In this document: positions 1-9,191 of the stretch, in pieces
How the letters are laid out: every line of letters starts with the position of its first letter
Position numbering within the stretch: position 1 is the first letter of the stretch
DNA from: Gammaproteobacteria bacterium
GTDB taxonomy: Bacteria > Pseudomonadota > Gammaproteobacteria > Ga0077536
Direction: 5' to 3'
Assembly (NCBI GenBank): GCA_016191285.1
Contig: JACPPA010000052.1
Coordinates: forward strand, 1 to 60,831
DNA length: 60,831 nucleotides
Translations under genes and position numbers: made by a program
Notes under the pieces: generated by a model
The model's database searches: none
Told to the model about the DNA's origin: nothing
The model's input: only the letters and a program-made list of their open reading frames with translations

Positions 1-112
1 GGCGGCGCTTAGGTGTTTTAGGCATTGGCAAATCATGCCAGATTTATCCTTACCTCAAATATGCAGCGAACCCTATGAAAATAGGCTTTACAACTTGAGC
101 ATCTACTCATTT

Positions 113-1522
113 TTACCCACACTCAAACCGGAAGAGCCACATCTTATTAAAAGCATCCAACGCCGCGATCTTGTACGCCTCGGCCAAGGTCGGATAATTA
201 AAAGTCGCATTCACGAAGAAATCCAACTTGCCGTTCAGTGCGAGCACGGCTTGCCCGATGTGCACGAGTTCGGTCGCGCCTTCGCCGACGATATGCACGC
301 CGAGCAGACGTTGCGTATCGAGTTCGAACAACAGTTTTAGGAGGCCCTCACGCAGGCCCAGAATTTGCCCGCGCGAGGTTTCACGAAAGCGGGCGATGCC
401 ACATTCATAAGGAATCTTCGCCGCGTTTAATTCTTCTTCCGTTTTACCGATGACGCTCATTTCGGGCACGGCATAGATCCCGAACGGAAACACATGGTCA
501 TCTTCCGGCGGGCAGGGCCCGTCGAAGGCGTGACACGCCGCGCGGCGTCCTTGCTCGGCCGAGGTCGAGGCCAGTGCCGGAAATCCAATGACATCGCCCG
601 CCGCATAGATATGCGGGACTTCGGTGCGAAATACCTGGTCAACGGCGAGTTTGCCGCGATCGTCGGTTTGGAGACCGGCCAGTTCGAGTTTGAGTTTGTC
701 GGTATTGGAGATGCGACCCGAAGCAAACAACACCATGTCGGCGCGAATGCGTTTGCCGCTCTTTAAGTTGATCTGGACGTTCTGCGCATCCAATCGCGTC
801 ACCGACTCAACGGTTTCGCCTAAACGAAACGCCACGCCGCGATCGCGCAGATGATGGACGAATTCCCCAACGATTTCGCGATCGAGAAACGACAGAATAT
901 CGGTCCGCCCATCGATCAAGGTCACGTGCATATCAAGCGCGCTTAAGATCGACGCGTATTCCACCCCGATCACGCCCGCACCGACCACCACCACGTTGCG
1001 CGGTAGCGTCTGCATCTGCAAGATCTCATCGCTATCGACGACGTTGACGCCATCGAACGGAATATTGGCCGGGCGCGCCGGCCGCGAGCCAGTCGCGATG
1101 AGAATCTTCTCGGCTTCGACGAGACGCGCCATGTCGTCCGCGGTTTCAATCCGTAGTTGGTGCGGACTGACGAACTCGGCATGGCCCGCCACCACATCGA
1201 CATGGTTGCGATGGAGTTTGTGTTGCAATACTTCGATTTCATGGCGAATCGTGACTTCGAGCCGCTGCATCAGATCCGCGGCGGTGACGCGTTCCTTCAA
1301 GCGATAGCTGCGGCCATAAAACCCGCGTTGCCGCCAGCCCGTGAGATAGAGCACCGCTTCGCGCAGCGTTTTGCTTGGAATGGTGCCGGTATGCAGACAG
1401 GCGCCGCCGATGCGAAAGCTTTGTTCCGCCAGCAACACGCTACGGCCTAACTTGGCGGCCTGGATGGCCCCGCGTTGTCCGGCCGGTCCACTGCCGATCA
1501 CCACTAAATCGTATTTTTCCAC
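113..1522 (-). CDS. sthA: soluble (Si-specific) NAD(P)+ transhydrogenase
   Basis: FAD flavoprotein that transfers hydride between NADPH and NAD+ in the cytoplasm. The N-terminus has a GSGPAG dinucleotide motif, a second Rossmann motif (GAGVIGVEYAS) lies mid-protein, and AAGDVIG marks the second FAD contact before a C-terminal dimerisation domain. At the position where dihydrolipoamide dehydrogenases carry the CxxxxC redox pair the sequence is CLHTGTIPSK. The second cysteine is Thr, which is typical of SthA and argues against a lipoamide or mercuric reductase. GTG at 1522 is preferred because AGGAG sits 5 nt upstream; an in-frame GTG at 1528 lies almost on top of that site. The gene is divergent from the MoxR operon. 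Confidence 0.9.
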   Translation of the reverse strand: MEKYDLVVIGSGPAGQRGAIQAAKLGRSVLLAEQSFRIGGACLHTGTIPSKTLREAVLYLTGWRQRGFYGRSYRLKERVTAADLMQRLEVTIRHEIEVLQHKLHRNHVDVVAGHAEFVSPHQLRIETADDMARLVEAEKILIATGSRPARPANIPFDGVNVVDSDEILQMQTLPRNVVVVGAGVIGVEYASILSALDMHVTLIDGRTDILSFLDREIVGEFVHHLRDRGVAFRLGETVESVTRLDAQNVQINLKSGKRIRADMVLFASGRISNTDKLKLELAGLQTDDRGKLAVDQVFRTEVPHIYAAGDVIGFPALASTSAEQGRRAACHAFDGPCPPEDDHVFPFGIYAVPEMSVIGKTEEELNAAKIPYECGIARFRETSRGQILGLREGLLKLLFELDTQRLLGVHIVGEGATELVHIGQAVLALNGKLDFFVNATFNYPTLAEAYKIAALDAFNKMWLFRFECG

Positions 1523-1675
1523 GTGCACTCCTCGGGGCTATTCAAAGTCAGCGGCGGCTCGCCGCTAAGACATAGGACAGTCGTTGAACGAGCCGTTGAA
1601 TACGGGTTAATTATGGCTAAGGTATCGACCAAGCGTCGTCTGGCTTAAGATTTCCCCGCTTCGCATAGGAATCCT

Positions 1676-2626
1676 ATGGCCATTTCCAGTTTTAAAGCAA
1701 AATCGACAGCCGCCGTGGGCGATCAGATCACGCGTCTGGTGGCGCAGGCCGGACAAATTATTCTGGGCCAGGACGAGAACCTGAAGCTGGCGCTCACCTG
1801 TCTCGTGGCCGGTGGCCATTTATTGCTGGAAGATTTACCTGGGGTCGGCAAGACGACCCTGGCGCACACGCTCGCACGCTTGTCGGGCCTGGAATTTCAG
1901 CGGCTGCAATTCACGAGCGACCTGTTACCCGCGGATATCGTCGGCACCTCGATCTATCACCGCGAACGTCATGCCTTCGAGTTGCATCAAGGTCCGGTGT
2001 TCACCCAGGTGCTACTTGCCGATGAAGTGAATCGGGCGACGCCGCGCGCCCAAAGCGCATTGCTCGAGGCGATGGAGGAACAACAGGTTTCGATCGAGGG
2101 TAAGACTCATCCCTTACCACGGCCGTTCTTTGTCATCGCAACGCAAAATCCGCGCGATCAAATTGGTACCTATCCGTTGCCTGAATCGCAACTCGATCGA
2201 TTCCTGATGCGGTTGTCGCTGGGTTATCCCGCGCCCAGCGCGGAGCGCGAACTACTCCGCGGTCAAGATCGACGAAGCTTGCTGGCAACCTTGGACCCGG
2301 TGCTGGACGCGGCTACGTTATGTCAGCTGCAGGCTCAGGTCGATACCGTGCACGTGGCGGAGCCCCTGCTCGATTACGTGCAAGCACTTCTTAAATACTC
2401 GCGACACGACGTCGAGTTCGTGCAGGGTCTGTCACCGCGCGCGGGCATGGGCCTATTGCGCGCGGCGCGCGCGTGGGCGCTGGTCAATGGCCGCGGCCAT
2501 GTGGTGCCGGAAGACGTGCAAAGGGTGTTGCCCAAAGTCGTCACGCATCGCCTCCAGGCGCTCGACCTGGCCGTGCCGGTTTCACGCTTGGTCACGCGCT
2601 TACTCGAGGCGGTCGCGATTCCGTAA
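1676..2626 (+). CDS. MoxR-family AAA+ ATPase
   Basis: AAA+ ATPase of the MoxR class, thought to act as a chaperone in assembly or activation of envelope or metal-binding complexes. Walker A (GVGKT) is at residues 56-60 and Walker B (LLADEVNR) at 113-120; the C-terminal lid is complete and 316 residues is the normal length. AGGA lies 5 nt before the ATG. It is the first gene of a three-gene operon with a DUF58 protein (6-nt gap) and a membrane transglutaminase, an arrangement found widely in proteobacteria. The substrate is not identifiable from sequence. Confidence 0.9.
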   Translation: MAISSFKAKSTAAVGDQITRLVAQAGQIILGQDENLKLALTCLVAGGHLLLEDLPGVGKTTLAHTLARLSGLEFQRLQFTSDLLPADIVGTSIYHRERHAFELHQGPVFTQVLLADEVNRATPRAQSALLEAMEEQQVSIEGKTHPLPRPFFVIATQNPRDQIGTYPLPESQLDRFLMRLSLGYPAPSAERELLRGQDRRSLLATLDPVLDAATLCQLQAQVDTVHVAEPLLDYVQALLKYSRHDVEFVQGLSPRAGMGLLRAARAWALVNGRGHVVPEDVQRVLPKVVTHRLQALDLAVPVSRLVTRLLEAVAIP

Positions 2627-2632
2627 TCGGCC

Positions 2633-3586
2633 ATGCAAGCTGCCGCTTCGAGCGCCGATTCATCGCTACCCACCTCTATCGCGCTCGGTCTACGGCGCGT
2701 TTATATCGTGCCGACGCGGTACGGCTATCTGCTGGGTGGCTTGCTCCTCATCATTCTGTTGGGCGCGATCAATTACGACAACGCGTTGGCGTATCTACTG
2801 TGCTTCTTGCTCGGCGGTTTGAGCCTGGTCGCGATGCTCCATACCTACCGGAATCTCGCGGGATTAAAGCTCGCGAGCGCGGCGGCGACGCCGGTGTTTG
2901 TCGGCGATCAAGCCCCCTTCAGGCTCCATTTGGAAAGCGCGGTGGGGCGTCCACGTTCGAATGTGTCGGTCCTGTGGGTGGCAACTCCGCCGCGTGGTGT
3001 GGTACGCGCCACCGCCACAACGCTGAACTTAAGTACCACTGACGCGCAGGCAACGTTGCGCATTCCAACTGCCCGCCGCGGTCGATTGCCGCTCAAACGC
3101 GTTCGCGTCGAAAGCGTGTTCCCCCTCGGGATCCTCCGCGCGTGGGCCTACTTCGAAACCTCGGCCAGCGCCGTGGTCTACCCAGCCCCGCGTGGCCGCT
3201 TGACGCTCCCGGTGAGTCCGGCCGACGTGGCCGCGAGCGCGCTAGGCAGCGCGCCCGGCACCGATGACTTCGCGGGGTTGCGGCCTTATCGACCCGGTGA
3301 TCGGCTGGCGGCGATCCATTGGCCGGCGTTGGCCAAAAGCGCGACGCTCCTCGTCAAACGCTTTCAAGGCGGTGGCGAGGGCGAGGTGTGGTTGCGCTGG
3401 CAGGATTTGGGCCTCGTCCCCGAGCGTGAGGCGCGTCTATCGCAGCTAACACGTTGGGTCCTCGATGCCGAGCAACGCGGCTTGCGCTACGGCCTTGAAT
3501 TGCCGAACGCCAGCCTGCCGGTCGCGCGCGGCGCCGCACATGCCGCGGCCGCGTTGCGCCTGCTCGCGCTCTACGACGAACCGTGA
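2633..3586 (+). CDS. DUF58 domain protein
   Basis: Membrane-anchored DUF58 protein. Two hydrophobic segments occupy roughly residues 28-65, followed by a soluble part. The family signature is near residues 218-243 (LRPYRPGDRLAAIHWPALAK, with the conserved RxYxxGD and IxW elements), where a vWA-like domain is expected. Members occur next to MoxR ATPases and are presumed partners. The stop codon is interlaced with the GTG start of the next gene (GTGA, 4-nt overlap), so translation of the two is probably coupled. The molecular function is unknown. Confidence 0.85.
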   Translation: MQAAASSADSSLPTSIALGLRRVYIVPTRYGYLLGGLLLIILLGAINYDNALAYLLCFLLGGLSLVAMLHTYRNLAGLKLASAAATPVFVGDQAPFRLHLESAVGRPRSNVSVLWVATPPRGVVRATATTLNLSTTDAQATLRIPTARRGRLPLKRVRVESVFPLGILRAWAYFETSASAVVYPAPRGRLTLPVSPADVAASALGSAPGTDDFAGLRPYRPGDRLAAIHWPALAKSATLLVKRFQGGGEGEVWLRWQDLGLVPEREARLSQLTRWVLDAEQRGLRYGLELPNASLPVARGAAHAAAALRLLALYDEP

Positions 3587-5559
3587 CCGCGCGCCTGACG
3601 CCAACGACTTTACTGTGGTGCCTGGTCACGCTGACCTTGGCGCTGCTGCCGCACGCCGGTCGCTTTTCCATTGGGTTACTCGCGGTGTTTGCGCTGCTAG
3701 TCACGTGGCGTTGGTTGGGTGCGATCTCACGAGTGCCGTTACCGACCCGCGATCACCTCGTGCTGTGGATCTTTAAACAGGTGCTCGCGCTTGCCGCGTT
3801 TCTCGTCATCTATATCCATTATCGAGGGCAGATTGGGCGTGATGCCGGACTCGCGCTCTTAACGGCGCTGCTTGGCCTCAAGGTGCTCGAGCTCGAAAGC
3901 GAGCGCGACGTCTATGTGCTCAGCTTTCTCGCGTACTTTCTGGTCGTCACCAATTTCTTTTACTCGCAATCGGTGCCTACCGCGCTCTATATGTTGGCGG
4001 TGGTGGTTGCGATTACCGCCAGCCTCGTCCGCTTCAATAGCGCGTTGGAAACGTTTAGTCACTTCGCGTGTTTACGTTTGGCCGGCACCATGGTCGCGCA
4101 AGCGACGCCCTTGATGATCGCGGCCTTCCTGTTGTTTCCGCGGCTGCCCGGTCCGCTGTGGGGACTGCCACAGGACGCGTTTAGCGGCGTGACTGGATTA
4201 AGCGACACGATGACCATTGGCGAAATCACGCGGCTCGGCGCGTCCGACGAAATTGCCTTCCGTGCGCAATTCGACGGTATTCCGCCACGTGCTGCCGATC
4301 TGTATTGGCGCGGTCCCGTGTTATGGGACACCGACGGTCGAACCTGGCGCGCCGGCGCGAGCGGCCACGGCCCGGCCACACCCATCATCAAGCTCGGACC
4401 GGTGTACGCGTATACCGTGCTGCTCGAACCGCACGGCGAGCGCTGGTTGCTTGGCCTCGACGCCGTGACCAATGTCGGCGATACCGCGCGGGCCCATGCG
4501 GATTTGTCATTGGTGGCGCGTAACCCGGTCAAAAAGCGTCTGCGCTATCGCTTGGAATCGGCTCCTGTGTACGCCGCCCGCGCGCTGTCCGCCACCGAAC
4601 GTGCGGCGGCCTTGACCTTGCCCTACGCGCGACATCCCAAAGCGCTGGCGTTAGCGCGTCAATGGCGGGTTGCTAATCCTGCGCCGGCTGCTCTCGTCGC
4701 GCGCGCACTCGACTATTATCGCGAGCAAGGCTTCGTCTATACGTTGTTACCACCGGCCTTGCCACGCGATTCAGTGGATCAGTTTTTATTCGAAACGCAC
4801 GCTGGATTCTGCGAACACTATGCGGCGAGTTTTGTCGTGCTAATGCGCGCAGCGGGCGTACCGGCGCGGGTGGTGACGGGCTATCAGGGCGGTGAATTCA
4901 ACGATGTCAGCGATTATCTGGTCATTCGCCAGCGCGATGCGCATGCGTGGGCCGAAGTGTATTTACCAGAACGCGGTTGGGTGCGCGTCGATCCCACCGC
5001 AGTGGTCGCGCCATCAAGGCTCTCGCTCGGCATCGATTCACTGCGCACCGCGCGCACACCGCTCGCGATACTCGATCGTAATTCAACCGCGGTCGCGGCT
5101 TGGCGGCAAATGACCGCGCTGTGGGACGCCGCGAATTTTCAATGGGCACAATGGGTGCTGGGCTATTCCGCGCAGCGGCAATTCGCGCTCTTCACCAGCC
5201 TTGGCTTTGACGCTATTGACATTGCAAGTTTGATGTTCGCGCTGACCGGCGCACTCGCGATACTGGTCGGCGCGCTGGCGCTCGTCATGTTCCGGGCGCG
5301 CGAAGTCCGCGATCCGTTGGTGCTGGCCTATGCACGATTTTGCGGAAAGCTCGCGCGCGTCGGCCTCACCCGCGCACCGCACGAAGGTCCAGTCGCGTAT
5401 GCCGAACGCGTCGCCGCCACGCGCGCGGACTTGAGCGTCGAAGTCACGCGCATCTCGCAACTCTATACCGCCTTACGCTACGCGGAACTGCCGCTGAATC
5501 GCGCGCTACTCGAACGGTTGATACGGAAGTTCAAGACGACCCGACGATCTGGCGGTTGA
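3583..5559 (+). CDS. TgpA-type membrane transglutaminase-like protein (DUF3488/DUF4129)
   Basis: Starts at GTG, overlapping the DUF58 stop by 4 nt. The first ~190 residues are several membrane spans (DUF3488-like). A periplasmic transglutaminase core follows with a complete catalytic triad: C410 in GFCEHYA, H454 in DAHAWAEV and D470 in VRVDPTA. One more membrane span near residue 560 precedes a C-terminal cytoplasmic DUF4129-like tail. Length (658 aa) and layout match TgpA of Pseudomonas, which is essential there, although its substrate is unknown. With the MoxR and DUF58 proteins it probably forms one envelope-associated complex; this last point is inference. Confidence 0.87.
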   Translation: MTARLTPTTLLWCLVTLTLALLPHAGRFSIGLLAVFALLVTWRWLGAISRVPLPTRDHLVLWIFKQVLALAAFLVIYIHYRGQIGRDAGLALLTALLGLKVLELESERDVYVLSFLAYFLVVTNFFYSQSVPTALYMLAVVVAITASLVRFNSALETFSHFACLRLAGTMVAQATPLMIAAFLLFPRLPGPLWGLPQDAFSGVTGLSDTMTIGEITRLGASDEIAFRAQFDGIPPRAADLYWRGPVLWDTDGRTWRAGASGHGPATPIIKLGPVYAYTVLLEPHGERWLLGLDAVTNVGDTARAHADLSLVARNPVKKRLRYRLESAPVYAARALSATERAAALTLPYARHPKALALARQWRVANPAPAALVARALDYYREQGFVYTLLPPALPRDSVDQFLFETHAGFCEHYAASFVVLMRAAGVPARVVTGYQGGEFNDVSDYLVIRQRDAHAWAEVYLPERGWVRVDPTAVVAPSRLSLGIDSLRTARTPLAILDRNSTAVAAWRQMTALWDAANFQWAQWVLGYSAQRQFALFTSLGFDAIDIASLMFALTGALAILVGALALVMFRAREVRDPLVLAYARFCGKLARVGLTRAPHEGPVAYAERVAATRADLSVEVTRISQLYTALRYAELPLNRALLERLIRKFKTTRRSGG

Positions 5560-5583
5560 GCTGAAAGGTTCGAAGGCTGTTCG

Positions 5584-5608
5584 GTGGGAGCGGATTTATC
5601 CGCGAATC
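5584..5608 (+). repeat. REP-like palindrome GTGGGAGCGG...CCGCGA
   Basis: A short imperfect palindrome between the transglutaminase gene and the convergent glutaredoxin-like gene. CGGAT and ATCCG pair around TTT and the element begins GTGGGAGCGG. A second copy with a different but still paired stem is at 24284-24306. The GTGGGAGC head with a G/C stem resembles REP elements of Pseudomonas-like gammaproteobacteria; only these two copies were noticed in the window. Confidence 0.6.
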
Positions 5609-6011
5609 ATTTAGTGGAAGGCTTCACTGGATGCACCCCATTCGCGGCTAACGCGGCGTCCAGCGCTTCGGCATCAAATCCCAACAGGCGATCGTGTTTG
5701 ATAAAAATTATCGGAATACCGCCCGCGCCAGCCGCACGGTAGCGGCTAGCACCTTCCGCGGACTGCTCGATGTCGTATTCGCAGTATTGAATTTTGCGTG
5801 ACGCGAGATGATCGCGGGTGCGGGCACAGTAGCCACACCAGCTAGCACCGAGCATCACCACGGTGTCCGCCATCGGTTTCAAATCTTTTTCGCAGTAGAC
5901 CGCTTTGGTGTGACGAGTCGTCGAAAATTTCATCACTGCCACGAAGGCCACGAGCACTGCCACCGCGGTGAGAGCGCGACGCGATGAGGAGGACCCGGTT
6001 GAATCAGTCAT
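5607..6011 (-). CDS. membrane-anchored glutaredoxin-like protein
   Basis: Small thioredoxin-fold protein of 134 aa. A hydrophobic segment at about residues 13-27 suggests an N-terminal anchor. The redox motif WCGYC places the cysteines at residues 59 and 62, and a cis-proline loop (GGIPIIF) lies near residue 98, as in glutaredoxins. It therefore probably reduces disulfides or mixed disulfides, with the active domain on the side of the membrane set by the anchor. The start codon overlaps the stop of the upstream alkyltransferase-like gene by 4 nt, so the two are co-transcribed. Confidence 0.75.
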   Translation of the reverse strand: MTDSTGSSSSRRALTAVAVLVAFVAVMKFSTTRHTKAVYCEKDLKPMADTVVMLGASWCGYCARTRDHLASRKIQYCEYDIEQSAEGASRYRAAGAGGIPIIFIKHDRLLGFDAEALDAALAANGVHPVKPSTK

Positions 6012-6337
6012 GTGCGCCTGGGAAGCCGTGGCCGCCAGCGGTAACGCGCGAGATCGATTTGACCGCGGAGTCCAATTTCAATGCCTTCTGCTTCTAATAA
6101 AATGCGTTGATATTCGGGTCGATCGGGATCACCGCGCGGACTTACTTGGCCGTTTGCGTTAAGCACCCGATGCCACGGCACCTTGGTGCCGTCCTTCAAG
6201 GCGGCTAAGGCATAACCCACTTGGCGCGCCGCACTTCGGCCGGGGAGCCCAACCAACTCAGCAATCTGCCCGTAAGTCGCGACGCGACCGCACGGCACGC
6301 GCGCGACCATTTGCCAGACGCGGTCGTTGCGATTCAT
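6008..6337 (-). CDS. alkyltransferase-like (ATL) protein of the MGMT family
   Basis: A 109-aa protein equivalent to the C-terminal DNA-binding domain of O6-alkylguanine-DNA alkyltransferase. The helix-turn-helix and arginine-finger region (GRVATYGQIAELVGLPGRSA) is intact, but the active-site PCHR motif reads PWHR. Trp replaces the alkyl-accepting Cys, which is the hallmark of ATL proteins. These bind O6-alkylguanine without repairing it and hand the lesion to nucleotide excision repair. It lies downstream of the hydrolase gene (5-nt gap) and overlaps the glutaredoxin-like gene. Confidence 0.88.
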   Translation of the reverse strand: MNRNDRVWQMVARVPCGRVATYGQIAELVGLPGRSAARQVGYALAALKDGTKVPWHRVLNANGQVSPRGDPDRPEYQRILLEAEGIEIGLRGQIDLARYRWRPRLPRRT

Positions 6338-6342
6338 AGGGT

Positions 6343-7131
6343 TTAATGTCGACGTAAAAAATCGAGCAACGCGGCGTTGAATTCGCTCGCGCGCTCAACA
6401 TTAAAAAGATGTTGTGAATTCGGAATAATCACGAGTTCGGCGCCGGGGATTCGCCCTTGTAGGAAGCGCGCCGCCTCGACGGTGGTTGCGGGATCTTGTT
6501 CACCCACCAACACCAAGGTGGGAATACCGATGGCGCGAATCGATTCGCGTTGATCCATGTCGCGAATGGCCTGACCGCAGGCGATATAGCCCGCTGGTGG
6601 GGTTGCCAGCACGCCTTGTTTTATGTGCGCGACGGCGGCCAACTGTTGCCGGCTCTCGGCGGTAAACCAGCGTTCGATCGTGGTCTCGGCCACCGCAGCC
6701 ATGCCGCCGCTGGCCACGGCCGCAATTCGACCATCCCATAAATTGGCGGGCCCCATATACGCTGCCGTCGCGCACAACGCGACCGACAGCAGGCGGTCAC
6801 CATGCAAGGTCGCCAGTTTTTGCGCGGTCATCCCGCCCAGCGATAGACCGCAGAAATGTGCCTGTTTGATGTCGAGCTTGTCGAGTATTTGAAGCGCATC
6901 CGTGGCTAGTAATTCGATTGAGTAAGGCCCAGGCGGGACGCTCGATTGCCCATGCCCACGCGTGTCGTAACGCAGCACGCGAAATCCCGCTTCCACCAGC
7001 GCCGGAACCTGGAGATCCCACATCGATAAATTGGACGCTAAGGAATTCGATAGCATAACCAACGGCGCGCGCGAGTTCTCACCGTCGAGGCGGTAATTGA
7101 GGACAGCGTCGTTGATTTCGAGGGTTGGCAT
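6343..7131 (-). CDS. pcaD: alpha/beta hydrolase, 3-oxoadipate enol-lactonase type
   Basis: Alpha/beta-hydrolase of 262 aa. The nucleophile elbow is GLSLGG, a likely catalytic Asp lies in LVGEQDPATT and the His in NSQHLFN near the C-terminus. The whole pattern, including RYDTRGHGQS, matches PcaD-type 3-oxoadipate enol-lactonases of the beta-ketoadipate pathway. No other pca gene is nearby, so the true substrate could be another ester or lactone and the gene symbol is tentative. Confidence 0.7.
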   Translation of the reverse strand: MPTLEINDAVLNYRLDGENSRAPLVMLSNSLASNLSMWDLQVPALVEAGFRVLRYDTRGHGQSSVPPGPYSIELLATDALQILDKLDIKQAHFCGLSLGGMTAQKLATLHGDRLLSVALCATAAYMGPANLWDGRIAAVASGGMAAVAETTIERWFTAESRQQLAAVAHIKQGVLATPPAGYIACGQAIRDMDQRESIRAIGIPTLVLVGEQDPATTVEAARFLQGRIPGAELVIIPNSQHLFNVERASEFNAALLDFLRRH

Positions 7132-7168
7132 GGTGAAATTAGGCCGGCGACGTGCGCTGGCCGGAGGC

Positions 7169-7570
7169 CTAGACGCTACGCTGCTTTAGCAGATCGCGGA
7201 TCTCGCCAAGCAGCACTTCTTGCGCCGGTGGTGGCGGCGGGGGTGCCGCGGCTTCTGCTTTTTTCGCGGAATTCATGGCTTTCACGAGCAGGAAGATCGC
7301 GAACGCGATGATGGTGAAGTCGAAAATGGTTTGGATGAATGAGCCGTAATTCAACGTGACTGCCGGGATGTCGCCGACCCCTTGCTTTAATAGCAGCTTC
7401 AGATCCGTGAAATTGACGCCCCCCGTAAGCAGCCCGATTGGCGGCATGATGACGTCGGCTACCACTGACGAAACGATTTTGCCGAACGCGCCGCCGATGA
7501 CGACACCGACCGCGAGGTCGACGACGTTGCCGCGCATCGCGAAATCTTTGAACTCCTGCATCATTGCCAT
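7169..7570 (-). CDS. mscL: large-conductance mechanosensitive channel MscL
   Basis: Inner-membrane osmotic release valve. The N-terminal amphipathic segment ([20 protein letters not shown]) is followed by TM1 ([11 protein letters not shown]), a periplasmic loop and TM2 ([12 protein letters not shown]). The charged C-terminal bundle ends in a proline stretch and [11 protein letters not shown]. The start is set at 7570, giving 133 aa, because GGGAG lies 7 nt upstream and MscL proteins start at this point. The frame is open for 25 further codons upstream, but those have no family similarity. Confidence 0.92.
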   Translation of the reverse strand: MAMMQEFKDFAMRGNVVDLAVGVVIGGAFGKIVSSVVADVIMPPIGLLTGGVNFTDLKLLLKQGVGDIPAVTLNYGSFIQTIFDFTIIAFAIFLLVKAMNSAKKAEAAAPPPPPPAQEVLLGEIRDLLKQRSV

Positions 7571-7719
7571 TAGGTCTCTCCCTTGATCGCTTTCATTTTT
7601 TACTCGTGCTGTAAGCAACCTCCGTGCTGGACACCTTAACCCCATGTCAGCAGCAGAATTTCATCATACCGGAAGGGTAAATTGAATAGGCCAGCAGCAA
7701 TGAAAAATAGCCGCCGCCC

Positions 7720-8607
7720 TTAATCGCGTAGATGCCGCGTTTGCGCGGGCCAATCGCGATAGTTGAACACCTGGCCTTCGCGCCGGATACGGTCGATGTC
7801 GGCGAGTACAATCTCGGCGTATACCCATTGCGGCTTGTTCAGTTCGCCGCGCGCGAGCAAGCCATTGGCTGGAAATCCATAATCGACCGGCGTATACACG
7901 CCGGCCGCGCCGACGTTCTTATCCATGGCCGCCGACCACGGACAGTCACCCACCGTCGGGGCTTGGATGACGAAGCATTGATTCTCGAGCGCCCGCGCCT
8001 GGCAGCCGATGCGCACGCGGTGATATCCCGCGAGGGTGTCGGTGCAACTCGGGACCAAGATCAGATCCGCGCCTTGCTCCACTTGGCGTCGCGCGAGCAG
8101 CGGGAATTCGGCGTCGTAACAGACGTTTATCGCGACTTTACCGAAGTCGGTCGCGAACACCTTAAGGCCGCTGCCCGCGGTCACTCCCCACTCCTCGGAT
8201 TCGAAACGCGTCATTTGCAATTTTTCCTGGAAATCGCAGTACCCAGTCGGCCAGAAAAAGTACGCGCGGTTGTGATAGCCATCATCCACCTGTACCGGAA
8301 AGCTGCCGGCGCAGATATGCAAACGATGAGTTTGTGCGAGCTCGCGAAACAAGGCGAGAAAATCGGCGAGACAGCGCTGCAGCTTGGCGAGGGAATCGGG
8401 TAGTGAGCGCGCGACTTCGGCGCCAAAGATCGCGCTCAACTCAAGGCTGAAATACTCGGGGAACACGAGCAGCCGCGCTTCTTGGCCCGCGGCTTCGGCG
8501 ACCCAACGCTCGATTTTCAAGCGATACTCATGCCAGCTCGCGGGTGGATCGAGCGGGTATTGCGCGGCCGCGACCTTAAGCGCCGGCGTTACAGACGCTT
8601 CAGCCAA
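7720..8607 (-). CDS. carbon-nitrogen hydrolase (nitrilase superfamily)
   Basis: Nitrilase-superfamily amidohydrolase of 295 aa. The catalytic Glu-Lys-Cys triad is visible: Glu in LVFPEYFS, Lys in FQEKLQMTRFE and Cys in INVCYDAEFP. The substrate is not predictable. It is the last gene of a three-gene operon: its start lies inside the end of the GNAT gene (19-nt overlap), which itself overlaps an NTF2-like gene. That degree of interlacing suggests the three products act on one small molecule. Confidence 0.87.
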   Translation of the reverse strand: MAEASVTPALKVAAAQYPLDPPASWHEYRLKIERWVAEAAGQEARLLVFPEYFSLELSAIFGAEVARSLPDSLAKLQRCLADFLALFRELAQTHRLHICAGSFPVQVDDGYHNRAYFFWPTGYCDFQEKLQMTRFESEEWGVTAGSGLKVFATDFGKVAINVCYDAEFPLLARRQVEQGADLILVPSCTDTLAGYHRVRIGCQARALENQCFVIQAPTVGDCPWSAAMDKNVGAAGVYTPVDYGFPANGLLARGELNKPQWVYAEIVLADIDRIRREGQVFNYRDWPAQTRHLRD

Positions 8608-9191
8608 AACACCATCTGCTTAGCGCTGGGGGATGCTTCATCGAGATCCTGCCATTCAAACGCGGTGACCAGTGTGAGATCTTTTCTATAGCCGAATTTT
8701 TCCCAGATTGCATCGAGCGGCGTGTAAGCCGCGGGCCGCCGCGGATGATCGGCGGGGCGCACCACCCCGCACAAGGCCATCCAGGCAAAGCCCCCGAGTC
8801 GGCGGGCATGAGTCTCGCGGGCGGCGAAGAATTCGCGATAGACGCCGCGGCCGCGATAGCCGACCGACAACACGGATTCACCACAATAGAACACGCAGGC
8901 CGGATCAAAACCGCGCGCGGTGAACACCTGTTTGATGGGGTCGGTTTCGGCGGCGAGCGGCAGGCCGGTCGAAGCGCCGACCACACACGTGTTATCCATC
9001 ACCAAGGCAACGACGCTGTCGGGGCAGGCCGTGTACGTCGCGAGGTATTTTTCTTCGTACGCCAGTGAGCCGGCATAGAGGTACGGAAAGTCGCGAAACA
9101 CTTCGATTCGCAGGCGCGCCAGGTCGGGGATACGCGAAGCCAGTGCGGGATCGCGCCCCGTCCAGATCTCGAATTTGAGCGTCGGATCCAT
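8589..9191 (-). CDS. GNAT-family N-acetyltransferase
   Basis: About 200 aa. The acetyl-CoA binding region appears as VLSVGYRGRGVYREFFAARE, matching the GNAT Q/RxxGxG/A element. The start is placed at 9191 because ATG there shares one base with the upstream stop (TAATG), typical of coupled genes; the longer open frame to 9215 would run into the preceding gene. Middle gene of the NTF2-like/GNAT/nitrilase operon. Acceptor unknown. Confidence 0.8.
   Translation of the reverse strand: MDPTLKFEIWTGRDPALASRIPDLARLRIEVFRDFPYLYAGSLAYEEKYLATYTACPDSVVALVMDNTCVVGASTGLPLAAETDPIKQVFTARGFDPACVFYCGESVLSVGYRGRGVYREFFAARETHARRLGGFAWMALCGVVRPADHPRRPAAYTPLDAIWEKFGYRKDLTLVTAFEWQDLDEASPSAKQMVFWLKRL

Noticed and set aside
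35-340. 101-codon plus-strand frame at the left edge
   Set aside because: Mostly antisense to the 3' end of sthA; no ribosome-binding site or family match.
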